Source of the DNA: Capra hircus
Taxonomy: Eukaryota; Chordata; Mammalia; Artiodactyla; Bovidae
Length of the DNA: 64,000 bases
Direction: 5' to 3'
NCBI RefSeq assembly: GCF_001704415.2
Contig: NC_030823.1
Span: forward strand, 68,944,458 to 69,008,457
Below are positions 24,984 through 35,825 of the stretch, piece after piece. The stretch's first letter is position 1, and each line of letters starts with the position of its first letter. A program made the position numbers and the translations under genes. The notes beneath the pieces are model-generated. The model was not told the DNA's origin. It saw nothing but the letters and a program-made list of their open reading frames with translations, and did not search any database.

Positions 24984-25249
24984 AACTAGGAGACTGGGAT
25001 TAATATATACACTCTACAGCATATAAAAGAGATAGCCAACCCAGACCGACTGTATAGCACAGGGAACTATACTTAGTATTTTTAAATTATCTATAAGGGA
25101 AAAGGATCTAAACAAGAATATATATATTATATATCATAAATATGTAACTGAATCACTGTGGCATATACCTGAATCTAACACCATAAATCAACTATACTTC
25201 CTTTTTTTTTTAGTACAAAAAAAGAGATGAAAGCAAATAAAGTATTCCT
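24984..25249 (+). mobile_element. L1 3' UTR fragment inside an older L1
   Basis: The cetartiodactyl L1 3' UTR is recognisable from 'ctaggagactgggattaata', 'gtatagcacagggaactata' and 'atgtaactgaatcactgtgg'. It interrupts ORF2 of the older L1 between 'gcgcatttacaaaaaagtct' and 'atccacagctaacat'. Confidence 0.7.
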
Positions 25250-25283
25250 TATGAAAAAAATATCCACAGCTAACATATTTAAT

Positions 25284-25548
25284 TGGAGAAGGCAATGGCA
25301 TCCCACTCCAGTACTCTTGCCTGGAAAATCCCATGGACGGAGGAGCCTGGTAGGCTGCAGTCCATGGGGTTGCAAAGAGTCGGACACAACAAAGCAACTT
25401 CTTTCACTTTTCACTTTCATGCATTGGAGAAGGAAATGGCAACCGACTCCAGTGTTCTTACCTGGAGAATCCCAGGGATGGAGGAGCCTGGTGGGCTGCC
25501 ATCTCTGGGGTCGCACAGGGTCGGACATGAATGAAGTGACTTAGCAGC
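25284..25548 (+). mobile_element. BovA2 SINE (dimer), sense, 12-bp TSD
   Basis: Two core units are joined by 'cactttcatgcattggagaa', with tail 'cttagcagc'. The exact repeat aacatatttaat at 25272-25283 and 25549-25560 is L1 ORF2 target sequence, which shows directly that the SINE landed in the older L1. Confidence 0.95.
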
Positions 25549-25891
25549 AACATATTTAATGGTGAGAAACTCAAAGCTTTCACACTAAGATCAGGGGAAA
25601 GACAAGAATATCCCTTCTCATTGCTCCTTTACAAAGTCCTTCTGGAAGTTCTAAGCTTATGCGATAATATAAGAAAAAAAAAGAATAGGTATGTAGATTG
25701 GAAAGGAGAAATAAAACTGTATTTGTTCACAGATGACATGGTTGTCTATGCAGAAAATCTGAAAGTATTGACCCCTCCCCCCGAAAAAAATTTCCTGGAA
25801 CTAATAAGCAATTATAGCAATGTGGCAGGGTACAATTTCCTATATACCAGCAGTGAAAATCTGAAATGAAAAAAACACAATACCATTTACA

Positions 25892-27067
25892 TTCAGTTCA
25901 GCTCAGTTCAGTTGCTCAGTCGTGTCCGACTCTTTGCAACCCCATGAATCGCAGCACACCAGGCCTCCTTGTCCATCTCCCAGAGTTCACTCAAACTCAC
26001 GTCCATCGAGTCCGTGATGCCATCCAGCCATCTCATCCTCTGTCATTCCCTTCTCCTCCTGCCCCCAATCCCTCCCACCATCTGAGTCTTTTCCAATGAG
26101 TCAACCCTTTGCATGAGGTGGCCAAAGTACTGGAGTTTCAGCTTTAGCATCATTCCTTCCAAAGGACACCCAGGGCTGATCTCCTTTAGAATGGACTGGT
26201 TGGATCTCTTTGCAGTCCAAGGGACTCTCAAGAGTCTTCTCCAACACCACAGTTCAAAAGCATCAATTCTGTGGCGCTCTGCCTTCTTCACAGTCCAACT
26301 CTCACATCCATACATGACCACAGGAAAAACCATAGCCTTGACTAGACGGACCTTTGTTGACAAAGTAATGTCTCTGCTTTTGAATATGCTATCTTGGTTG
26401 GTCATAACTTTCCTTTCAAGGAGTAAGCGTCTTTTAATTTCATGGCTGCAGTCACCATCTGCAGTGATTTTGGAGCCCCAAAATATAAAGTCTGACACTG
26501 TTTCCACTGTTTACCCATCTATTTCCCATGAAGTGATAAGACCACATGCCATCTTAGTTTTCTGAATGTTGAGCTTTAAGCTAACTTTTTCACTCTCCAC
26601 TTTCACTTTCATCAAGAGGCTTTTTAGTTCCTCTTCACTTTCTGCCATAAGGGTGGTGTCATCTGCATATCTAAGGTTATTGATATTTCACCCGGCAATC
26701 TTGATTCCAGCTTGTGTTTCTTCCAGTCCAGCATTTCTCATGATGTACTCTGCATATAAGTTAAATAAGCAGGGTGACAATATACAGCCTTGATGTACTC
26801 CTTTTCCTATATGGAACCAGTCTGTTGTTGCATGTCCAGTTCTAACTGTTGCTTCCTGACCTGCATATAGGTTTCTCAAGAGGCATGTCAGGTAGTCTGG
26901 TATTCCCATTTCTTTCAGAATTTTCCACAGTTTATTGTGATCCACACAGTCAAAGGTTTTGGCATAGTCAAAAAAGCAGAAATAGATGTTTTTCTGAAAC
27001 TCTCTTGCTTTTCGATGATCCAGTGGACGTTGGCAATTTGATCTCTGGTTCCTCTGCCTTTTCTAAA
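25892..27067 (-). mobile_element. BovB 3' part, 1.2 kb, antisense
   Basis: It runs from the tail complement 'ttcagttcagctcagttcag' to 'ctctgccttttctaaatta', inside an L1 ORF2. It covers the RT to C-terminal region. The minus-strand frame 26945-26688 has GVHQGCILSP, and 26507-26043 has SWTVKKAE and FELWCWRRLLRVPW. The YADD site is not in a single open frame. It is truncated inside the RT coding region. Confidence 0.9.
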
Positions 27068-28469
27068 TTAGCACCCTCCAAAAATGAGATACTTTAGTAT
27101 ACATTGAATAAAAATAAAAAGACAAGATCTTTATACAAGGAAAACTATAACATTCTTTTGAACAAAATCAAAGAACTAAATAAATGGATAGTTTATGATA
27201 TTTCATGGATAGGAAGACTAAATATCATCAAGATGTCAGTTCTTTCCACTTTGATCTATAGGTTCAGTGCAATTTCAATCAGAATCTCAGCAAGTTATTT
27301 TGTGGATATCAACAAACTCTTTCTCAAGTTTACATGGAAAGGCAAAAGACTCAAAATAGCCAACACAATATTGAAAGACAAAGTTAGATACTGACACTAC
27401 CCAATTCAAAGATTCACTACAAAGCTATGGTAATCAAAAAGTGTGGGGGAAAAAACAGAAAGTGTGGTATTGGTGAAAGAATGGACAAATAGATTATTGA
27501 ACAAAGTAGAGACCCCAGAAGCAGAACCACGGACAAAGCACTACAAATAAATATTTTCAACAAATGGTGCTGGAACAACTGAACATGCAAAAAATGAATC
27601 TATACACAGACCTTACATCCTTCACAAAAATTAACTCAAAATGGAATGACAGGCCTAAAGATAAAACCAAAAAACCATAAAATTCTTGACTATAACACAG
27701 AAAAAAAACCCTAGATGAATTTAGGTACGGCAATGACTTTTTGATACCAGACCAAAAGCATGTTCCATAAAGAAGTAATTATAAGCCTAAGACTTTGTTA
27801 AAACTTCAAATTTCTGCTCTGCAAAAGACAATGTCAAGAGAATAAGCAGACAAGTCACAGAGTAGGAGAAAATATTTACAAAGTACATATCTGATAAAGG
27901 ACTGTTCTCCAAAATATTCAAAGAACTCTTAAACTCAATAATAAGAAAATGAGAAACCCAAGGTTGAAAATGGGCCAAAAACCTTAACAGGCACCTCACT
28001 AGAGAAAATATACAGATGGCAAATAAGCATATGAAAAGATGCCCCACATCATGTGTCATTGGGGACATGCAAATTAAAACAATAAGGTACTACCACACAC
28101 ATATTAGAATGGCCAAAATCTGCAACACTGACAATATCAAATGATGTCAAGGATATAAAGCAACAGAAACTTTCATTCATTGCTGGTGGCAGCAGAAATT
28201 GGTACAGCCACTTTGGGAGACCATCTGACAGGTTTTAAACCCAATGAAACACACGTTTACCATACAGTCTAGCAATCATTCTCATTAGTATTTATTTAAA
28301 TGAGTTGAAACTTACATCCACACAAAAATCTACATATGGATATTGATAGCAACTTTATTCATGATGGCCCAACCATCTTAGAAGCAATCAAGATGTCCTT
28401 CATCAGATGAATGTATAAATGAATTAGAGTACATTCCGATAATGGAAAATTATTTAGCATTAAAAAGAA

Positions 28470-28609
28470 GTGTAAAGTGTTAGTCACTCAGTCATGTCCA
28501 ACTCTTTGCAACCCCATGGACTGTATGGACTGTAGCCCACCAGGCTCCTCTGTCCATGGCATTCTCCAGGCAAGAATACTGGAGTGGGTTAGCATTTCCT
28601 TCTCCAGGG
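28470..28609 (-). mobile_element. BovA SINE, antisense, 11-bp TSD
   Basis: Monomeric core complement ('gtcactcagtcatgtccaac' to 'ggcaagaatactggagtggg'). Flanks attaaaaagaa at 28459-28469 and 28610-28620 lie in L1 sequence and are exact. Confidence 0.92.
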
Positions 28610-28953
28610 ATTAAAAAGAAATCAGCTATCAAATCATGAAGACACGGAGGAAACTTAAAAGCATATTACTAAGTGAAAGAAGACAATCTGAAAGTTGGCA
28701 TCACGTATGATTCCATCTATGACATTCTAGAAAAAGCAAAACTATGGAGACAGTAAAATCTTCAGTGGTTATCAGAGGTCAGGAGTAGGAGGAGGTAAGG
28801 AGGGATAAATAGGCAGTTGACAGAGTATTTGGGGGGCAGTGAAAATACTGTTTATGCCATAATGATCAATACACATTATTATACATTTATCAAAACCCAT
28901 AGAAAGTGCAGCAACAAGCGTGAACCATGTTAATTTGGACTTTTGAGTGGTAA

Positions 28954-29167
28954 GTGAAAAGAAAGTGAAAGTGAAGTCGCTCAGCCATGTCTGACTCTTT
29001 GCGACCCGTGGACTGTAGCCTACCAGGTTCCACTGTCCATGGGATTCTCCAGGCAAGAATACTGGAGTGAGTTGGCATTTCCTTCTCCAGGGGATCTTTG
29101 CGACCCAGGGATCGAACCCAGGACTCCTGCATTGGAGGCAGATGCTTTAACCTCTGAGCTACCAAGC
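28954..29167 (-). mobile_element. Bov-tA SINE, antisense
   Basis: It has 'aagtgaaagtgaagtcgctc', the core complement, 'gggatcgaacccaggactcc' (B-box complement) and a 'cctctgagctaccaagcaaa' head. It lies near the 3' end of the interrupted L1. Confidence 0.88.
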
Positions 29168-29345
29168 AAAGGACATGATGTGCCAAACTACCCCCATCAG
29201 TTGTAACAAATGTATCAGTCAGTCTAGTGGGGGATGTTCACAGTGGTGGAGGCTATGTATGCGCGGGGCAAAGGGCATTAGGGAATTTGTAACTTCCCCT
29301 CAATTTTGCTATGAACCTGAAAGTGCACTAAAATGTTTTAATTTT

Positions 29346-30450
29346 TTAGTCTTTCATTTTCATTTTATATTTCTCTTATTATCTGTCATGTTTATGCACT
29401 CTTCTGGTCCTCCTACTTTAGTCTTTGTTTCTGAAATAGTTGTGTCTTTTTTTTACCTCCAAGCCTTTCCTGAGTTGCCACCTCATTTCCGAGTTTTCTA
29501 CTTAATGATTTGTCATTCTTTCATGTCATACAATTTTCTTAATGTCTTTAAGTTCATTTTGAAATTGTAAATTTTCATCTGTTTTGTGAGAATGTCTTTC
29601 CCGAATGCTCTCATTGCCTCTAAGGACTTTATTCTACTCCGAATTCTCTTTTTTCGTATAATAACTTTGTATGGGACTTGATTGTTTTCTGTTGTGTATT
29701 TTTATGTGAAATTAGTTTTCCTAAACTACGAGAATGAAGCAGGTTAAACTTTCAAAGGCTCTAACTTCACAGAGCTCCTTCTGTTGTTTTTGTTAAGGTT
29801 TTTTTACTTTCTTTTTTAAGTATGTCACATTGCTTTCTGCCATTTCCTCGCTGCTCTTCCTTTCCTTTAAACTGGACCTTTCTCTTGTCCCGACTCTGCT
29901 GTTTCTATTCCATTCCCAGCAATTTCTCCTCATTGGAGGGTCCTGGACTAGAAGGCGGCTCCGGCAGGTCAGTTTTGAAAGTTCAAGGAACTTTAAGCTC
30001 TTGTATTGCAAGCTCTCTGCACTTACCGGGTGTTTAAGCAGACGAAATACCTTCACCTTCGGCTGCTGTTCTCAACTTGGTCCCCTGAGTTTCCCAGTGA
30101 GTACCAGCTGGCTAGCTAGCAATCGCCTGGTCTCTGGTCCAGTCAGACGTTAGACTTTTGCTTCTGTTTCCCACATGAGTCTGCTTATCACATGAGTCTT
30201 GTGGTTCTTGGTATTTTGTCCCCAACTGCTTGCATTCTGGGTAAATGTCACCCATGAATTTTTGACTTCGCTAATCTAATTGCACTGTTACGTTTTTACA
30301 TGGGATTATGAGAGCAGTATGCTATTGCCATCATCACCACCAACTTGCCAGGATTATCACCATCTTCTAATTCCAGCTAATTTCTGCTTTGTACTTCCTC
30401 TTGATTCCTTCCTTCAGCCTGTCACAGGAAGAACTTGGCTTCAGCTTGTA
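29346..30450. other. T-rich then mixed stretch, unclassified
   Basis: The first half is strongly T-rich on the plus strand, as in an antisense old LINE. The second half (about 29950-30440) is mixed. I could not assign either to a family and see no exon. Confidence 0.4.
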
Positions 30451-30501
30451 TTAGAGAGAGAGAGAGAGAGAGAGAGTGTGTGTGTGTGTGTGTGTGTGTG
30501 T
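30451..30501. repeat. Compound (GA)n(TG)n microsatellite
   Basis: About 12 AG units run directly into about 12 TG units. Such arrays are usually length-polymorphic. Confidence 0.95.
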
Positions 30502-32675
30502 TGAGCTGAGATGTATGAAGACAGGGTCATGAATGAGTTGAGGCTGCTGCTAATTGGGGGCACAACTGCAAAAAGTTAAAGACGCAGTCCCTGCCCTTAA
30601 GTGTTTATCACCTAAGAATCCAACACACGCTTGCTTAGCGAAGCAGAAGTATAGCTACCTGGTTTTCAATCACAGCTCTTATTAGCTTGCCATGCCAAAC
30701 AGGGGAAGGCAACTCCTAGGGACTTTAGCTCCTTCCTTTGTAAAACACAGCGCGTATCACCGCCCTGTTCAGTTGTGTAGGTTGTGGGGGAAGAAATGAA
30801 ATAACAGAAGCATATATGATCTGGTCATCAATGGCCTGCATCCTGGGGGCTGGGGGGCAGCAACTGTGCTGTTCTTCATCCTTGTCTCTGCCCTTCAGGG
30901 TCTCACAGAGTGCTTGACACATTCTGAGTACTCAGTGCTTGCATCTTGAAAAAAAATACTAACAGCCCTATTAATTTGAAGAGTTCCTTGGCCACATCAG
31001 CGATAACAAAAGTTAATCAGCCCATGTTTGGGACTCGAGAGGGTAGCCTCCAGAAGGACCCTTCACATGGAAGAAATGGCCTTCACTCCAAAAGTCAAGC
31101 GTCAGAAGACAGGGAAGAGCTGAGTTTTTAAAATGCATGCTTTATTATTCAGCCTTCAGCAGAAATGTCACCTTTCTAAAGCAAGCTGTTATCATGCACT
31201 CACCGTGCCAAACAGGCGCCTCTGAGGAGCAGGATTTTATCTCAACATTTTTAGTGATTTGTGTTTCTCTTTCAAGGAGCTCCATGCCTTAAGGCAGCTG
31301 AAGCACTAACAGCACAAGAAGGTAAGGTTACAGGAGGAGCAGACTCCAACGACATGAAACAGGGATTTTTGCAAAACAGGTCTAGGATCGGCATCAAAGC
31401 TCTAGTCTGCAGCCGCCCTGCCCAATAATTCATGCCCTCGCCGCGCAGCTCATTGTTTCCTGGTGGGCTCCTTGGTCGACACCATATTCTCAAAGAAACT
31501 CCGTTTTGTGACAGGGCCCCCATTAGCAAGCTCAGCCACATGACAGGCCTTGAAGCAGCCAGCACAACTGCCGGCAACGCTTGCCAATAAGCCAGATGCT
31601 GCCACATATTGGCATCTGGGTCCTGGAATCGCAACCATGTTCTCAGTCTGGCTAGGGATTCTGACCCCAGCTACGGAAGGAGACAAAGGAAGGAAAGAAA
31701 GAGATGGAGCGCGGGGCAGGCTGTGGAAGAGTCTCTTGGTAATTTCCCTACCAAGGATTTAGAGCCTCCACAACAAAAGACTCCTTGGAAAGCTGCTACC
31801 AACCCTGCCATGGGCGGGAGAGGTAGAGATGGGGAGCATTCTAAACCCAGCAAGCTGCTTTGGCACCTGGGGAGTGGGGGTGGCTGATTCGAAAGGAGAC
31901 AGCTGCAGCAGGCAGCCATGTTCTCTGGGTTCTGGGCACTGAGAGAGCCCACCGGATGGGGCTTCAATCTGCAGCTGGGGGACTGGGGGCAACACCAGGA
32001 TGGCTATCACTTTCCACTTTCTGGGTGCCAAGACTGACCCACGCCAGCAAGGTCAAAGAAATGGCCAGGGCAAGATTCAGACTGGCCGTCTTCAGAGGCT
32101 CCTTTCGATCCAGAAAGGTGTGATTGGGGTGGGGGGGCGGGTGGCGGTTTGAGCAGAGGAACGGGGTGCAGGCAAAAAGAAGCCCTTTGCCTTCAACTGA
32201 CTTTTGATGCTACAGTGACACCAGGCCAAGTGAAGCTTCGGATCCTGCCGGAGTCCTGTGAAGTGGAGGCATGGCCCAGGAGGGTTGGGCTGCATGAGGA
32301 AAGGTTAGGGTCCGAAACAAGAGGTGAGAAGAAAAAGGAGGCAGCTGTTCTTTCTTAAAAATCCCCAATTGTACCCAGCACCCCTTTTCCCCCATCATGT
32401 CCATCAAGAGGTGTTCAGGGCCTTAGGGGCTTGAAATACAAGTTGGAGGAGCAAGAGAATGAGAGTCGACACGTGGTGGAAAGAGCCCAGCTTCTACTGT
32501 CTGAAGACTGGGGAGACAGCCCCAGAGGACATCTGCCAGTGGGAGGGTTGCTTCTCTTGGGGCACACTGGCTGTTTTCTGCTCATCAGATACTGTATTCG
32601 GGAACTAGAATCACGTGGTGGTGCTTCTGCTCCCAGTTTAGAGGCGAGGAGGAGGTGTTAGGGGGGACCTGTCTG
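30502..32675. other. Repeat-poor, GC-richer intergenic island
   Basis: No repeat is recognised, and GC content is visibly higher than in the flanks, especially 31270-32360. Several open frames overlap on both strands (for example 31634-31272 and 31686-31450 on the minus strand), but none shows a family motif, so I do not call a gene. It could be single-copy regulatory DNA or a decayed pseudogene. Confidence 0.45.
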
Positions 32676-32880
32676 CCAGGGCTTCCCTAGTGGCTCAGAT
32701 GGTGAAGAATCTGCCTGCAACTCAGGTTCGATCCCTGGATCAGAAGATCCCCTGGAATAGGACATGGCAACCCACTCCAGCATTCTTGTCTGGAGAAGCC
32801 CGTGGACAGAGGAGCCTGGTGGGCTACAGTCTGCGGGGTTGCAAAGAGTCGGGCGTGACTGAGTGACTAACGCTTTTCTA
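32676..32880 (+). mobile_element. Bov-tA SINE, sense
   Basis: It has the head 'gggcttccctagtggctcag', a B box within 'aggttcgatccctgg', the core with 'gacagaggagcctggtgggc' and the end 'gtgactgagtgactaacgct'. Flanks tctgccag and tctaccag are a possible short duplication. Confidence 0.87.
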
Positions 32881-33202
32881 TCTACCAGTGAAAAAAATTC
32901 TTCAAAGCATGTTCTATCAATGGTGCCTCAAGCAACAGTGTCGCTTTTGAAAAAGGCTAGCCCATTACTACTGGGACTGAGCCCGGCCACAGCAAGAGTG
33001 TAGAGACACATGAAGCAGCTGCCAACACTGAAATCCCACCACCTGAAAACACGAAATTATCTAAACATCTGGCAGATGCATGCACATGGTAAACATATAT
33101 TGGGTCAAGACATACTTTATTATATATACTTTATTATCTCACCTAATAACCTTGATACCTTATAAACAACAGGAGCCTTCCCCTTTATACCCCCCTCCAC
33201 CT

Positions 33203-33230
33203 ACACACACACACACACACACACACACAG
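33203..33230. repeat. (CA)n microsatellite
   Basis: An uninterrupted CA run of about 13 units. Confidence 0.95.
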
Positions 33231-33896
33231 AGCCTTCAGGGAACAGCTAATGTATTTCTCTTTACTCCTGGGAAGCTTGGTGCCCCTTTTCAAAAGGCAA
33301 AACCAAGCCTACAGAGAGAATGTCCTCAGCTGAGTCCCTCGGTTCTGGAGAACACTGAGCAGCTCTGCAACCCCCCCGCAAATTCGCCTGGAACTTTCTG
33401 GTGTCTTCCTCAATCTTGGTTTAGATTCTTTACACTGAGATTTTGAACAACGCAGGGTCTAAATACTAAATTTCCACTGTGGCTCTGCTCAAGAATAAGC
33501 AAATAGTCCAACAACATGCAGCAAGTAATTAAAAGAACTGCAATGATAATGTTTATTCTGTTAAGTGGATGAGTTATTTGAATCCAGAGAACTGCGACAG
33601 AAGGGGCTAAGTCTCTGGGGGACCAGATCACAACCCACCACGCACGCCTCCTCTGCCCCCGCCTCTAATGTTTCCTTCGTCCAGCTGGCTCTTCCCCTTG
33701 ACTTTTCCCTTCCCCCTTGTTGTCCTCCTTATCTATCTTCTGCTGTCACCTGCTCCCATTGATGCAAACACTCCTTGGGCCAGCCTCCTGGGAAATAAGC
33801 TAAGTACTGGGAAATGTCTTCAAACTCAAAACACACACCACAGGGAAGGATGTTGGTGTTGATGCAAAGCACAGGCGATAACTGACAATGAACTAA

Positions 33897-34060
33897 GCCA
33901 GTGGTTCTCAAACTTCACTGTGCATGAGAATCACCTTGAAGGGTTTGCTAAATAAAATCGATTGCTGCGATTTGGGATAGGGTTCGAGACTATGCATTTC
34001 TAACAAGTCCCCAGGTTATGCTAACATTGATGGTCTGGGGACCTCTTTTTTTTCCATTTC
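33897..34060 (+). mobile_element. MER5A hAT-Charlie fossil
   Basis: It is recognisable end to end: 'gccagtggttctcaaacttc', 'catgagaatcaccttgaagg', 'tgcatttctaacaagtcccc' and 'tgatggtctggggacctc'. It is non-autonomous with no coding content. Confidence 0.82.
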
Positions 34061-34422
34061 CCTAAAACTTTCTTATTTGGGAGTAATTTCAAATTTAAAC
34101 TCTCAAGAAGAGTAAAAATCTCGCTGTTCCCTTGACTCAGATTGGGATCCCTTTTTGAGGACCCCTAAGCTAAGCTATGTCTGAAGAGCAAACAATCCCC
34201 TGGCAAGACACATTGCCTTCTAAAAACAGGAGCGGAGTGCTATCCACATAGAAAGCAGACCAACTCTTTAGCAGGTGGGTCGAAGTGTCACAAAATGATG
34301 AGCGAAACTGAGAGGGGGCCCCAGGGGTTTTAAGCTCAGAACAGTGAACAGCATTGGCAACCAATGGGTGGAAGTATAGAAATTCCTGGTTTGTTTCCCT
34401 GGTTATTCCTTAGGGGTGATTT

Positions 34423-35113
34423 TCAGTTCAGTTCAGTTCAGTTCAGTCACTCAGTCATGTCCAACTCTTTGCAACCCCATGAATCTCAACACGCCAGGCC
34501 TCCCTGTCCATTACCAACTCCTAGAGTTCACTCAAACTCACGTCCTTCAAGTCGGTGATGCCATCCAGCCATGTCATCCTCTGTCGTCCCCTTCTCCTCC
34601 TGCCCCCAATCCCTCCCACCATCAGAGTCTTTTCCAATGAGTCAACTCTTCGCATGAGGTGGCCAAAGTACTGGAGTTTCAGCTCTAGCATCATTCCTTC
34701 CAAAGAACACCCAGGACTGATTTCCTTTAGAATGGACTGGTTGGATCTCCTTGCAGTCCAAGGGACTCTCAAGAGTCTTCTCCAACACCACAGTTCAAAA
34801 GCATCAATTCTTCGGTGCTCAGCTTTCTTCACAGTCCTACTCTTATATCCATACATGACCACTGGAAAAACCATAGCCTTGACTAGATGGACATTTGTTG
34901 GCAAAGTAATGTCTCTGCTTTTGAATATGCTATCTTGGTTGGTCATAACTTTCCTTCCAAGGAGTAAGCATCTTTCAATTTCATGGCTGCAGTCACCATC
35001 TGCAGTGATTTTGGAGCCCCTCAAAATAAAGTCTGACACTGTTTCTACTGTTTCCCCATCTATTTCCCATGAAGTGATGGGACCAGATGCCATGATCTTA
35101 GTTTTCTGAATGT
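34423..35113 (-). mobile_element. BovB 3' end, 0.7 kb, antisense
   Basis: A GTTCA repeat tail ('ttcagttcagttcagttcag') is followed by the complement of the C-terminal coding region and ends at 'gttttctgaatgtt'. The minus-strand frame 35117-34521 spans 198 codons with FELWCWRRLLRVPW and YFGHLMRRVD. That is the BovB C-terminal domain, preserved by chance in one frame but lacking the endonuclease and RT. Confidence 0.92.
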
Positions 35114-35269
35114 TCAAACTACAAATCCATACCTCCTAGGATAAACTGGCTTCGAAAGAAAAGAAAAGCAATCATTTGCTAGGGAAACTCTGTACCTGAG
35201 AGACACACACGGATGAGCGGACAGTCATGTACCCCTCTATTCTACTGCCTGAACTCAGGACTTTCTCTC

Positions 35270-35825
35270 TTGCCTGGATGTCTGCAGTGAACTCCTAACT
35301 GATCTCTTGACCTCTTATCACCCTCTCTCCAATTTATCCTCCATTCTAACCCTGAAGTTGCCTTTTTAACAGAAGGCTGCAATAATGTCATCTCTCTGAA
35401 GCCCCCTACCACTTAGAGAAGGAAGTCCAAATGTCTCTAGGTGGCATTTAACCTGGCCCCAACCTACCTTTCAAAAGCATATGTCTACACACCAGCCCCA
35501 AGAGAATAGGCACAGTTTCACCTTTTCCTAGCTCCAGGCCTTTGTACACAACTGTTTTTTGTTCCCCTGGAGATTTTCCTTCTTCCCAAACAAAATCTTG
35601 AAAAAGAGAGGTCCTTATGGTTAAAAATACTATTCAAAGGTCAAGGTTCCATTCCAATATAGGCAGCCTTCCTGCAGTTGCTGTGATCTCGCCTTTGTAG
35701 GCTCACCATACTCTTATTTGTACCTTCTAACACTAACACGTCCTGCCCTACTTATTATTTATGCTTTCTTCCCCCTGAGTTTCATAAGGTCCTTGAAGAC
35801 AAGTACCATGTCTTTTGTTCAATGA
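35270..35825 (+). mobile_element. L2 LINE 3' end
   Basis: The order fits the L2 3' end: 'ctcctaactgatctcttgac', 'ttaacagaaggctgcaataa', 'ccaggcctttgtacacaact', then 'ctgagtttcataaggtcctt' and 'gacaagtaccatgtcttttg'. It is ancient and non-coding. Confidence 0.65.

Larger units (their letters stand above)
24489..29345 (+). mobile_element. Old L1 ORF2 and 3' end, broken by insertions
   Basis: Pieces of one sense-oriented L1 lie at 24489-24578, 24836-24983, 25250-25283, 25561-25891 and 27068-29345. They include reverse-transcriptase-side sequence ('tggtgagaaactcaaagctt', 'ttcacagatgacatggttgt'), the stretch with 'aggttcagtgcaatttcaat', and a 3' end at 'gtgcactaaaatgttttaat'. The pieces join in order across the inserted SINEs and BovB. 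The broken frames have no coding capacity. Confidence 0.7.

Noticed and set aside
31272..31686. Overlapping minus-strand open frames (120 and 78 codons)
   Set aside because: There is no recognisable domain, no splice structure I could defend and no poly(A) tail or target duplication for a processed copy. Kept only as part of the unclassified island.
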